From Bradyrhizobium sp. CER78 (lineage in GTDB: Bacteria > Pseudomonadota > Alphaproteobacteria > Rhizobiales > Xanthobacteraceae), in the NCBI RefSeq assembly GCF_029846235.1, contig NZ_JARVWP010000012.1, positions 1 to 64,000 on the forward strand: DNA of 64,000 nt, written 5' to 3'. The notes below the pieces were generated by a model. That model was not told the origin of the DNA. It made no database searches and saw only the letters and a list, made by a program, of their open reading frames with translations. The translations under genes were made by a program, and so were the position numbers. Positions 16,985 to 25,917 of this stretch are shown here, in pieces; the first letter of the stretch is position 1, and each line of letters opens with the position of its first letter.

Positions 16985-17848
16985 TCAGGCCGCCCGTCCC
17001 GTCAGTCCCGTTGGCTTCACCAGCAACACCACCACCATCAGGACAAACACCACGGTGTTGGAGGCTTCGGGATAAAAATACTTGGTCAGTCCCTCGATCA
17101 CGCCGAGCGCGAAGCCGGTGATGATCGAGCCCATGATCGAGCCCATGCCGCCGATCACGACCACCGCGAACACCACGATGATGAGATCGGCGCCCATCAG
17201 CGGGCGGACCTGGTTGATCGGTGCCGACAACACGCCGGCGAGCGCGGCAAGACCGACGCCGAGCCCGTAGGTCAGCGTGATCATCCGCGGCACGTTGATG
17301 CCGAAGGCGCGCACCAGCGTCGGATTCTCGGTGGCGGCGCGCAAGTACGCGCCGAGCTGCGTCTTCTCGATCAGGAACCAGGTGGCAAGGCATACCACCA
17401 GCGAGAACACGACGACCCAGCCGCGATAGATGGGTAAGAACATGAAGCCGAGGTTGACGCCGCCCTTGAGCTGATCCGGGATCGAATAAGGCAGGCCGGA
17501 CGAGCCGAAATAGTTCTGGAACACGCCCTGCACGATCAGCGCGATGCCGAACGTCAGCAGCAGTCCGTAGAGATGGTCGAGCCCGGCCAGCCATTGCAGC
17601 ATGGTCCGCTCGAGGATCATGCCGAAGATGCCGACCACGACGGGGGCGATGATCAGCGCCCACCAGTAGTTGATGCCGCCCAGATTGAGCAGGAAATACG
17701 CCACGAAAGCGCCCATCATGTAGAGCGCGCCATGCGCGAAATTGATGATGTTGAGCATGCCGAAGATGACGGCGAGCCCCAGACTGAGCAGCGCGTAGAA
17801 CGAGCCGTTGATCAGTCCCACCAGAAGCTGTGCGTAGAGAGCCTGCAT
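16985..17848 (-). CDS. livH: Branched-chain amino acid ABC transporter permease LivH
   Basis: 287 residues. The LivH signature LGLAVIFGMLNIINFAHGAL and the coupling-loop segment ATENPTLVRAFGINV are present. It partners LivM. It follows the binding-protein gene by 64 bases in the same operon. Confidence 0.95.
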   Translation of the reverse strand: MQALYAQLLVGLINGSFYALLSLGLAVIFGMLNIINFAHGALYMMGAFVAYFLLNLGGINYWWALIIAPVVVGIFGMILERTMLQWLAGLDHLYGLLLTFGIALIVQGVFQNYFGSSGLPYSIPDQLKGGVNLGFMFLPIYRGWVVVFSLVVCLATWFLIEKTQLGAYLRAATENPTLVRAFGINVPRMITLTYGLGVGLAALAGVLSAPINQVRPLMGADLIIVVFAVVVIGGMGSIMGSIITGFALGVIEGLTKYFYPEASNTVVFVLMVVVLLVKPTGLTGRAA

Positions 17849-17912
17849 CGAATGAGCTTTCGCTGGATAGATGAAGCCCGCCGGCCACGCGCGCGGCCGG
17901 CGGGCATGATCG

Positions 17913-19133
17913 TCACTTCTTCAGAAGTGCGCAGGTGCTCTTGTCGAGCGGCGTGAAGGCCTGGTTGCCCGGCACGGTGCCGACCAGCGTGTAGAAGTCC
18001 CACGGTCCCTTGGACTCCGAGGGCTTCTTCACTTCGAACAGGTAAGCGTCGTGGGTGACGCGGCCGTTGGCCTCGACCTCGCCCTTGCCGAACAGCGGAT
18101 CATCGGTCGGGATCGTTTTCATCTTCGCGACCACCTTGGCGCCGTCATGCGGGTTGCCGCCGAGCGCTTCGAGCGCCTTGAAGTAATGCATCAGCCCCGC
18201 ATAGACGCCGGCCTGCACCATGGTCGGGGGCGCGCTGTTCTTCATCCGCGCGGAGAAGCGCTTCGAGAACGCCCGGGTGTTGTCGTTGAGATCCCAGTAG
18301 AATGTCTCGGTGAAGTTGAGGCCCTGCGCGGTCTCGAGGCCGATCGCCTTGACGTCGGTGAGGAACAGCAAGAGCGCGGCGAGCTTCTGGCCGCCCTTGA
18401 CGATGCCGAACTCGGCGGCCTGCTTGATCGAGTTGGTGGTGTCGCCGCCGGCATTGGCAAGACCGATGATCTTGGCCTTGGAGGCCTGCGCCTGCAGCAG
18501 GAACGAGGAGAAGTCCGCGGTGTTGAGCGGATGCTTGACGCCGCCGACCACCTTGCCGCCATTGGCGGTGACAACCGCGGTGGTATCGCGCTCCAGCGCC
18601 GCGCCGAACGCGTAGTCCGCGGTCAGGAAGAACCAGGTGTCCCCGCCCGCCTTCACCAGCGCCTGGCCGGTGGCGTGCGCGAGCATGTAGGTGTCGTAGG
18701 TCCAGTGCACCGTGTTCGGCGAGCACTGCGCGTTGGTGAGGTCCGAGGTCGCAGCGCCCGAATTGATGTAGACGCCGTTCTTCTCCTTGACGACGTTGTT
18801 GACCGCGAGCGCGACGCCGGAATTCGGCACGTCGACGACGGTGTCGACCTTGTCGACGTCGAACCACTGGCGGGCGATGGTGGTGCCGATATCCGGCTTG
18901 TTCTGGTGATCGCCGGAGATCAGGTCGATGGTCCAGCCCTTGGCCTTGAGGCCGGAATCCTCGATCGCCATCTGGGCCGCCAGCGTCGAGCCGGGACCGG
19001 CGAGATCCGCATAGAGGCCGGACTGATCCGACAACACGCCGATCTTGACGACCTTGTCGTCGGCGGAGGCAATGCTCGCGACGCTGAGCGCGATCGCGGT
19101 GCCGAGCAGAAGCGCAGAAATCGTGTTCTTCAT
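17913..19133 (-). CDS. ABC transporter substrate-binding protein of the liv operon
   Basis: 406 residues with a signal peptide (ALLLGTAIALSVASIASA), then DDKVVKIGVLSDQSGLYADL. It is a Peripla_BP_6 fold and a full-length paralogue of the orphan at 1481-2707. It sits between the ATPase and permease genes of the operon, so it is the dedicated periplasmic receptor. The ligand is not readable from sequence; amino acids, amides and aromatic acids are all known for this family. Confidence 0.93.
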   Translation of the reverse strand: MKNTISALLLGTAIALSVASIASADDKVVKIGVLSDQSGLYADLAGPGSTLAAQMAIEDSGLKAKGWTIDLISGDHQNKPDIGTTIARQWFDVDKVDTVVDVPNSGVALAVNNVVKEKNGVYINSGAATSDLTNAQCSPNTVHWTYDTYMLAHATGQALVKAGGDTWFFLTADYAFGAALERDTTAVVTANGGKVVGGVKHPLNTADFSSFLLQAQASKAKIIGLANAGGDTTNSIKQAAEFGIVKGGQKLAALLLFLTDVKAIGLETAQGLNFTETFYWDLNDNTRAFSKRFSARMKNSAPPTMVQAGVYAGLMHYFKALEALGGNPHDGAKVVAKMKTIPTDDPLFGKGEVEANGRVTHDAYLFEVKKPSESKGPWDFYTLVGTVPGNQAFTPLDKSTCALLKK

Positions 19134-19174
19134 GGGTATTCCCTCAGTCTTTAAATTTTCTGGCTCGGGCGAAA

Positions 19175-19910
<736 letters not shown>

Positions 19911-19918
<8 letters not shown>

Positions 19919-20666
19919 GACCCGCTCCCAGATAGGCTTCCTTCACGCGCTCGTCCTTGGAGAGGTCGGCGTAATTGCCCTCCGCCAGCACCTGCCCGCG
20001 CGTCAGCACGGTGATGATGTCGGAGAGGTTGGCCACCACCGAGAGGTTATGTTCGACCATCAGGATGGTGTATTTGGCCGAGATCCGCTTGATCAGGGCC
20101 GCGATCTTGTCGATGTCCTCGTGGCCCATGCCGGCCATCGGTTCGTCGAGCAGCATCATCTCGGGGTCGAGCGCGAGCGTCGTTGCAATTTCAAGTGCGC
20201 GCTTGCGGCCGTACGGCATCTCGACCGCCGGCGTGTTGGCGAATTCGCTCAAGCCGACGTCGTTCAGCAGTTCATGGGCGCGCGGATTGAAGCGGTCGAG
20301 CACGCTTTTCGAACGCCAGAAATCGAATGACGAGCCGTGCTGGCGCTGCAGCGCCACGCGCACGTTTTCGAGCGCGGTCAGATGCGGAAATACCGCCGAA
20401 ATCTGGAACGAGCGGACCAGCCCTAGCCGCGCCACGTCGGCCGGCGGCATCGCGGTGATGTCCTGGCCCTTGTAGCGAATCTGCCCGCCGGTCGGCTTCA
20501 GGAACTTGGTCAGCAGATTGAAACAGGTCGTCTTGCCGGCGCCGTTCGGCCCGATCAACGCATGGATACTGCCGCGACGCACCTTGAGCGCGACGTCGCG
20601 AACGGCGAAGAAACCCGCGAATTCCTTGGTCAATCCGCTGGTTTCGAGAATGAACTCATCGGCCAA
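19911..20666 (-). CDS. livG: Branched-chain amino acid ABC transporter ATPase LivG
   Basis: 251 residues from a TTG start at 20666. GGGGGA lies about 6 bases upstream of that TTG, and family members begin 'MADDFILET', matching (M)ADEFILETSGLTKEF; an ATG 21 bases further upstream has no ribosome binding site. It has Walker A GPNGAGKTT, Walker B MMLLDEPMAGMGHEDI, and the LivG C-terminus with VKEAYLGAGHG. It is the first gene of the operon. Confidence 0.93.
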
Positions 20667-21006
20667 ATAGATTCCCCCATACGCCATCGCCGCGAAGCCC
20701 CTCGCCCGCGTGGCCCGATTTTTTCGTGTCCGACAGGTTGTCCGTACGTCTTGGAAACCGTCCGGGGGCCTGTCGCCTCCGGGCCGGAATATGCCGTCAT
20801 CTGCGGCGGTTACGCAAGGTGGAAAGCTGTGCGGTGCAGTATCGGAACGACCGGTTCCGGTTGATCCTTAGTCGAATGGTATTTGAACGCGCTTTGCGCC
20901 TCGGAAAGTCGCCATTAAGGCTGTTTTGCTCCTGACTTTCCCTTTCATAGAATATTTCCGCCTCTCGCCGAAACTCCCGGCCATTGCATGATGAACGGCT
21001 AGAGCC
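20667..21006. other. Intergenic region upstream of liv operon, no gene recognised
   Basis: 340 bases hold the liv promoter region and the approach to the PAS-gene remnant. I see no convincing coding frame, strong hairpin with T tract, or operator. A direct TATA-like -10 cannot be placed with confidence. Confidence 0.4.
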
Positions 21007-21120
21007 TTGTATTTCGAACGCGCCAATTCCTCGGTCGTCAGATCGATCCGGCAACGTGATGTCCTGAACACGTGGCTGCGGCTTTATGCCTGCGGCCAAA
21101 CCATCCCGCGCTTCGGCTAG
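21007..21120 (+). pseudogene. Truncated N-terminus of a PAS_5 family gene (tandem duplicate)
   Basis: From TTG 21007 the frame reads LYFERANSSVVRSIRQRDV then LNTWLRLYACGQTIPRFG and a TAG at 21118. It aligns with the start of the next gene (VVKSITQRVLLNDWLRAARTPDTLP), which lies in the same frame. This looks like the N-terminal remnant of a paralogue reduced by deletion. It has no visible ribosome binding site. Confidence 0.5.
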
Positions 21121-21123
21121 CCG

Positions 21124-21741
21124 ATGCCATTCAAGAGTGCCGATCCATCGGTGGTCAAATCGATCACGCAGCGGGTGCTGCTGAACGACTGGCTGCGCGC
21201 GGCGCGAACGCCCGACACGCTTCCTCTGCTGTGCGACTTCCACACCGAAGGCAGCGCCGACGAGCGCGCCGACATGATGGGCTTTGACGTGGTCGGCAGC
21301 GGCGAAGACGCGCGCTTCCTGATCACGCAGGAAGGCGCGCGGCTGACCACGGCTTACGGCAACGAGCATGTCGACCCGCGGCTGCGCACCAACCGTTACC
21401 TCGATGATGCGATTGGCCCGGAGCGCTACGCCGGCGTGATCCTGTCCTATCGCTCCTGCCTGGCGCGCAAGCGTCCGACCTACACCGTTGCGGAGGTCAC
21501 CGACGCCGACGGCAAGGACGTCTCCTATGAGCGGCTGCTGCTGCCGTTCGGACGCGGCAACCGCGTCGAGCACATCGTCGGCTCCTACAAGGCGATCAGC
21601 ATCGAGGGCGGATTCCGGCTGCACAATCTGATGGGCGTGAAGACAAAGTCGGTCCCGGTCGTCACCATCAGGGCGGTGATCGATCGGAGGTTCGTCCCAA
21701 TGGATCATGCAGCGAGCCAGGATTCGGTCGAGCTGATCTAG
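21124..21741 (+). CDS. PAS_5-domain protein of unknown function
   Basis: 205 residues. The core MMGFDVVGSGEDARFLITQEGARL ... VDPRLRTNRYLDDAIGPERY, with YERLLLPFGRGNRVEHIVGSYKAI, matches the PAS_5 (COG5388) family common in Bradyrhizobium. These are soluble single-PAS proteins with no known partner. The start ATG follows an in-frame TAG, so it cannot be longer on this strand. A truncated paralogue lies directly upstream. Confidence 0.75.
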   Translation: MPFKSADPSVVKSITQRVLLNDWLRAARTPDTLPLLCDFHTEGSADERADMMGFDVVGSGEDARFLITQEGARLTTAYGNEHVDPRLRTNRYLDDAIGPERYAGVILSYRSCLARKRPTYTVAEVTDADGKDVSYERLLLPFGRGNRVEHIVGSYKAISIEGGFRLHNLMGVKTKSVPVVTIRAVIDRRFVPMDHAASQDSVELI

Positions 21742-21775
21742 GGCGCGTACTCATACCACGACGCAACTTTCGCGC

Positions 21776-22636
21776 TCAAACCGTTCGAGCGCTCGGTCTA
21801 AACTGTGTCAAGGCAACACCAGAGATCGCCAGCAGCGCACCAACAATCAACTTCGGGGTCATCGCCTCGCCGAGGAACAATGCGCTCGACATCAAGGCGA
21901 ACACCGGCAGGAGCAGACCGAAGGGGGCGACGCGCCCCATAGAGCAGCGAGCGATCAGCCAGAACCAAAGGCCAAATCCGACAATTCCTCCGATGAAAAT
22001 TGTGTAGGCGAGTGCCAGCCACCCCCGTTCATCCGCAGCAACCAGGCTCGCCAGTTGTCCATATTCAAGGAGCAGCGACATCAGCATGACCTGCGGCACC
22101 GTGAACAGCGACGACCAACCCATCAACATCAAGGGGTCAAAAGGACCGTAGCGTTTCGTCAGGACGTTGGACACCGCGAATGCGAAGGCGGCTCCGACCA
22201 CCAGCAGCAGTGGTAGCCCGTTTGCCGACAGGCCGGGCTCCGCTCTCAGCACAAGGACGCCGGCGAATGCAAGCACCACCCCGGAGAGAGTGGTGAGAGA
22301 CGGCCTCTCCGCCAGCAGCGGCCAGGCCAACAGGACCGTGAAGGGCGTGGAGAGTAAATATGCAACAGCCGTCATGCTTCCCGAGCCGAGCCCAAGACCC
22401 ACGTAGAAGAGCCCGAAGTTCAATCCACCGAGGAAAAACGAGATAGCTGCGATCGGACGCAACTGTTCACGGGTCGGCTTTTTGACCAACGGAATAAGCA
22501 GAAGCGCAGTGGCCAGGAAACGCAGCGCCAGGAAGAAGAACGGCGGAAACTCCGTAATGCCCATTTTGATGATCACGAACTGATAACCCCAGAGCAAGGG
22601 AACGGCCACCGCGCAAACCATCTGGATCGCAGACAT
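21776..22636 (-). CDS. EamA/DMT-family transporter
   Basis: 286 residues, ten predicted membrane helices as two EamA repeats (AVPLLWGYQFVIIKMGITEF in the first, FAFAVSNVLTKRYGPFD in the second). The family exports small metabolites or amino acids. A GACC-N4-GGTC palindrome just upstream matches the one before the neighbouring TetR gene, so it is probably repressed by that regulator. Confidence 0.88.
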   Translation of the reverse strand: MSAIQMVCAVAVPLLWGYQFVIIKMGITEFPPFFFLALRFLATALLLIPLVKKPTREQLRPIAAISFFLGGLNFGLFYVGLGLGSGSMTAVAYLLSTPFTVLLAWPLLAERPSLTTLSGVVLAFAGVLVLRAEPGLSANGLPLLLVVGAAFAFAVSNVLTKRYGPFDPLMLMGWSSLFTVPQVMLMSLLLEYGQLASLVAADERGWLALAYTIFIGGIVGFGLWFWLIARCSMGRVAPFGLLLPVFALMSSALFLGEAMTPKLIVGALLAISGVALTQFRPSARTV

Positions 22637-22652
22637 CGTATTCTCCTTTAAC

Positions 22653-22664
22653 GACCGATCGGTC
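22653..22664. promoter_or_regulatory. TetR operator upstream of the EamA transporter
   Basis: Perfect palindrome GACCGATCGGTC, 17 bases upstream of the EamA start. It shares the half sites GACC/GGTC and the 4-base spacer with the palindrome before the TetR gene at 23335-23348. Confidence 0.7.
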
Positions 22665-22708
22665 CAGATATTGGCGGAGCCGATTGTGAGAACGGGCCCT
22701 GGACTTGG

Positions 22709-23323
22709 TTACCTGATGAAACGATCGAGCAGAGCGTCGGCGGCGGCGTGCGTGATGGCTCCCGCAGACGCCGTTTTGCTGATGACTCGCAGCCCCTCGA
22801 CGAAACAGACGAGAATGCGGGCAGCATTTGCAGGGTCGACACCATCGGCCAACTTGCCCGCTGCCTTCGCACGGGAAAGCGCATCCGCCACCCGCGCCTC
22901 CATGACTTTGAAGAAGCTCGCGATGCGACGATTAACGTCGGCGTCACGCCCGGCCAGTTCCATGGCTGTAGCGATCACCAGACATCCGCGTCGACCATGA
23001 GCACCGCTCGTGCGGTCGACATATCCAGCAAGGTAAGCCCGCAGGCCGTCTACCGGGTCCTTGCGAGGGTCAAGCTCGATATTCAACCGTGTCACGGCGT
23101 CATCGATGTAACGATCGAGCGCGCGCAGGAAGAGCGAATGCTTGTCGCCGAAAGCAGCGTAAAGGCTGCCACGCGAGAGCTTCGTCGCACGAAGGAGGTC
23201 TGGCAGCGCCGTGGCATGATAGCCGCGCGACCAGAACACGCCCATCGCGCGTTCGACGGCAGCGTCCTCATCGAAACTCCGCGGGCGACCGCGGGGCAAC
23301 GGCACAGAGGTTCGATTGCTCAT
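22709..23323 (-). CDS. TetR/AcrR family transcriptional regulator
   Basis: 204 residues from ATG 23323; a TTG 18 bases upstream lies inside the operator and is less likely. The HTH is around AVERAMGVFWSRGYHATALPDLLRATKLSRGSLYAAFGDKHSLFLRAL; the C-terminal ligand domain includes RRGCLVIATAMELAG. It is about 70 bases upstream of the EamA transporter on the same strand. Both genes have the same GACC-N4-GGTC operator, consistent with autoregulation and control of the pump. Confidence 0.9.
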   Translation of the reverse strand: MSNRTSVPLPRGRPRSFDEDAAVERAMGVFWSRGYHATALPDLLRATKLSRGSLYAAFGDKHSLFLRALDRYIDDAVTRLNIELDPRKDPVDGLRAYLAGYVDRTSGAHGRRGCLVIATAMELAGRDADVNRRIASFFKVMEARVADALSRAKAAGKLADGVDPANAARILVCFVEGLRVISKTASAGAITHAAADALLDRFIR

Positions 23324-23334
23324 CAAGGAAATAT

Positions 23335-23348
23335 AGACCAACCGGTCT
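23335..23348. promoter_or_regulatory. TetR autoregulatory operator
   Basis: Inverted repeat AGACC-AACC-GGTCT, 12 bases upstream of the TetR start codon. It matches the 22653-22664 site in half-site sequence and spacing. Confidence 0.7.
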
Positions 23349-23477
23349 TTAAATCAAGCGGCCGCTATGGGTCATTTTCGGCCGATTTCAACGTGGATCG
23401 CGATGTCAGCTTATTCTGCGGAAGCGGACACCGAACCGCCGGCGCTGATTAGTACGCCCCGGCTCGCGCCGAACGCC

Positions 23478-23846
23478 TCAGCCCTTCTTGCGCGCTTTCG
23501 CCGGCACTTCCTTGGCATAGATGTCCGGCTTGAAGCCAACGACGCGCTTCGGCCCGAGATCGAGCACCGGACGCTTGATCATCGAGGGCTGCTCGGCCAT
23601 CAGCGCCAGCGCCTTGCGCTCGTTCAAGCCTTCCTTGTCGGCATCGGGCAGCTTTTTGAAGGTGGTGCCGGCGCGGTTGAGCAGCGTCTCCCAGCCGACC
23701 TCCTCGCTCCACTGCTTGAGCTTGTCCTTGGCGATGCCAGCGGTCTTGTAGTCATGGAAGTCATAGGCGACGCCATGATCGTCGAGCCAGCTGCGCGCCT
23801 TCTTCATGGTGTCGCAGTTCTTGATGCCGTAGATGGTGATGGTCAA
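23478..23846 (-). CDS. ArsC/Spx-family reductase (YffB-like)
   Basis: 122 residues. Thioredoxin-fold ArsC family: IYGIKNCDTMKKARSWLDDH carries the single N-terminal Cys (NCDT), and the C-terminal RPVLDLGPKRVVGF holds the conserved RP. This YffB-like subgroup is distinct from true arsenate reductases; its function is unclear and may be glutathione-dependent. No arsenic genes are nearby. Confidence 0.85.
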   Translation of the reverse strand: MTITIYGIKNCDTMKKARSWLDDHGVAYDFHDYKTAGIAKDKLKQWSEEVGWETLLNRAGTTFKKLPDADKEGLNERKALALMAEQPSMIKRPVLDLGPKRVVGFKPDIYAKEVPAKARKKG

Positions 23847-23945
23847 AGCCGTTCCCCGGATGCGATTGCAGCTCGGAAACTAGCCCCGCAGCAATCGCAA
23901 CGCCAGATCGGAGCTATCAGGTCTCCACACCGATATTGCCGGCGC

Positions 23946-24455
23946 TCAATGCGCATAGTGGGTGAAGACGAAATCGTGATCGCTGGCGTGGGCCTCGTGG
24001 CAGGCGAAGCACGTCTCGTGCTGGGCGGCATCGACCGGCTTGCCGTCGATGAAGCGGCCAAAGCCCCAACCGCCGGTCGCGGCATATTTGGCTGAGTCCT
24101 TGACCATGACCTGCACTGTGGTCGCCGGCCCCGCGATGAAGGCGCCGTTGAGGCCTTTAACCGGCTTGCGCTTCCAGGCGAGCTTGACCAGCACGGTGCC
24201 GTCGGGGAAGCGCGCGGCGCCGTCCCGATAGGCCTTCACGGCGGTGGCGTTGCCGAGCACGCCGCGCAGCTCGTCGAGCCCGGTCTCCTCGCCGACCGCG
24301 ATCAGTTTCCAGTCGCGATAGCCATCGGGAATTGTCACGCCGAAGATCGGCGATGCCAGTGCATTGTCATCGGCATGCCCGACGGCAAACGGCAATGAGG
24401 CGCTGATGCAGGCTGCCGCAATCGCGGCAGCCGCCCATTTCACAACTTGCTTCAT
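23946..24455 (-). CDS. Cytochrome P460 family protein
   Basis: 169 residues with a signal peptide (ending VGHA). The P460 features are PIFGVTIPDGYRDWKLIAVG, VLVKLAWKRKP, and a single haem-binding CFACH near the C-terminus (HETCFACHEAHASDHDFVFT). Family members are periplasmic haem proteins, in some organisms oxidising hydroxylamine or methanethiol. The residue that forms the P460 lysine cross-link was not verified, so the activity is open. Confidence 0.88.
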   Translation of the reverse strand: MKQVVKWAAAAIAAACISASLPFAVGHADDNALASPIFGVTIPDGYRDWKLIAVGEETGLDELRGVLGNATAVKAYRDGAARFPDGTVLVKLAWKRKPVKGLNGAFIAGPATTVQVMVKDSAKYAATGGWGFGRFIDGKPVDAAQHETCFACHEAHASDHDFVFTHYAH

Positions 24456-24522
24456 GATGCGTTATCCGCGCCCGCCTAAAGCGGGATGAGTTTTGGTTGA
24501 ATCGGCTTGATCCGGTCTCGGT

Positions 24523-24675
24523 TGACCTCTCCCCGTTGGAGAGAGGTCGGATTGCACCTGGCGATGCCAAGCATCGTCCAGTGCAATCCGGGTGAGGGCT
24601 CTTGCTCTCTCGATAGACCGTACCCCCTCACCCGATTTGCTGCGCAAATCGACCTCTCCCAAGGGAGAGGTGAGC
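24523..24675. repeat. Complex palindromic intergenic repeat
   Basis: The element starts GACCTCTCCCC and ends CCCAAGGGAGAGGTGAG, with internal hairpins (GGATTGCAC...GTGCAATCC and GATTTGCTGCGCAAATC). It fills the 250-base gap between the P460 and hydrolase genes. It is non-coding. Confidence 0.75.
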
Positions 24676-24707
24676 TTTCGACGCGGTTCCAGCTCGGCCT
24701 AATCTCA

Positions 24708-25754
24708 TCAGGCTCTAACCTTGCTGACGTCGATGATGGCCTGGACGAAGGCCTGCGGCGCTTCCTGCGGCAGATTGTGGCCGATGCCTCCGGGCAACTG
24801 GCGATGCTCATAGTGCCCGGAGAACTTCTTGGCATAGGCCGCAGGCTCCGGATGCGGCGCGCCGTTGGCGTCGCCCTCCATCGTGATGGTCGGGATCGCG
24901 ATCACGGGCGCCTGGGCCAGCGTCTTCTCGAACGCGTCGTACTTCGCCTCGCCCTCGGCGACACCGAGCCGCCAGCGGTAATTGTGGATCACGATATCGA
25001 CATGGTCGGGGTTCTCGAACGCGGCCGCACTGCGGTCGTAGGTGGCGTCGTCGAACTTCCACTGCGGCGAGGCGAGCTGCCAGATCAGCTTGTTGAAGTC
25101 GTGCCGGTTCTTGGCATAGCCCTCGCGGCCGCGCTCGGTCGCGAAATAGAACTGGTACCACCATTGCAGCTCGGCCTTCGGCGGCAGCGGCACCTTGCCG
25201 GCCGCCTGGCTGCCGATCAGGTAGCCGCTGACCGAGACCATGGCCTTGCAGCGCTCGGGCCAGAGCACTGCCATGATGTTGGCGGTGCGCGCGCCCCAAT
25301 CGTAGCCGCCGAGCACGGCCTTCTCGATCTTCAGGGCATCCATCAAGGCAATGATGTCGGCGGCGACCGCGACCGGCTGGCCGCTGCGCTTGGTATCGCT
25401 GGAGAGGAAGCGCGTGGTGCCGTAGCCGCGCAGATGCGGCACGATCACGCGATAGCCGGCCTCCGCCAGCGCCGGCGCAACGTCGGCATAGCTGTGGATG
25501 TCGTAGGGCCAGCCGTGCAGCAGGATGACGGCGGGACCTGAGGCCGGTCCCATCTCGACATATCCGGTATCGAGCACGCCGGCATTGATCTGCTTGACCG
25601 GACCGATCGTGGTGTGGCCGCCGAGCTTGACCGCGGGCGCTGCCGCCTTGGGCTGCGCGCCGGCAGATCCAATGAAACCGAGCCTGGAAGCGGCGAGGAT
25701 CCCGCCGGCGATGCCGAGGAAGCGGCGGCGTTGCTGATTGATCGATTGGGACAT
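24708..25754 (-). CDS. Tat-exported alpha/beta hydrolase (epoxide hydrolase-like)
   Basis: 348 residues. A twin-arginine signal (QQRRRFLGIAGGILAASRLGF) precedes an alpha/beta hydrolase domain with the oxyanion HGWPYDIHSYADVAPALAEAG, the nucleophile-elbow GGYDWGARTA (Asp nucleophile, as in epoxide hydrolases and haloalkane dehalogenases), and the C-terminal GIGHNLPQEAPQAFV with the catalytic His. The substrate is unknown. Confidence 0.88.
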   Translation of the reverse strand: MSQSINQQRRRFLGIAGGILAASRLGFIGSAGAQPKAAAPAVKLGGHTTIGPVKQINAGVLDTGYVEMGPASGPAVILLHGWPYDIHSYADVAPALAEAGYRVIVPHLRGYGTTRFLSSDTKRSGQPVAVAADIIALMDALKIEKAVLGGYDWGARTANIMAVLWPERCKAMVSVSGYLIGSQAAGKVPLPPKAELQWWYQFYFATERGREGYAKNRHDFNKLIWQLASPQWKFDDATYDRSAAAFENPDHVDIVIHNYRWRLGVAEGEAKYDAFEKTLAQAPVIAIPTITMEGDANGAPHPEPAAYAKKFSGHYEHRQLPGGIGHNLPQEAPQAFVQAIIDVSKVRA

Positions 25755-25917
25755 GGCGATCTCCTTGCGTCTGGTGTCGAAATCAATATTGCAGAGACCG
25801 ACCCCGTCCGCTTTCAGAGGACGTGGATTTGTCCTTCAGACCGTCGTGATTTTGGCTCCGCCCGGCCTGTGCTAGGTTCCGCCGCGGACTCAGCCGCCGG
25901 CCGCCGGACTCTTCGAT

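Noticed and set aside
23367..23460. Short frame MGHFRPISTWIAMSAYSAEA after the TetR promoter
   Set aside because: I take this stretch as a conserved intergenic fragment of the kind often mis-called as a protein in rhizobia; no start signal or domain is visible.
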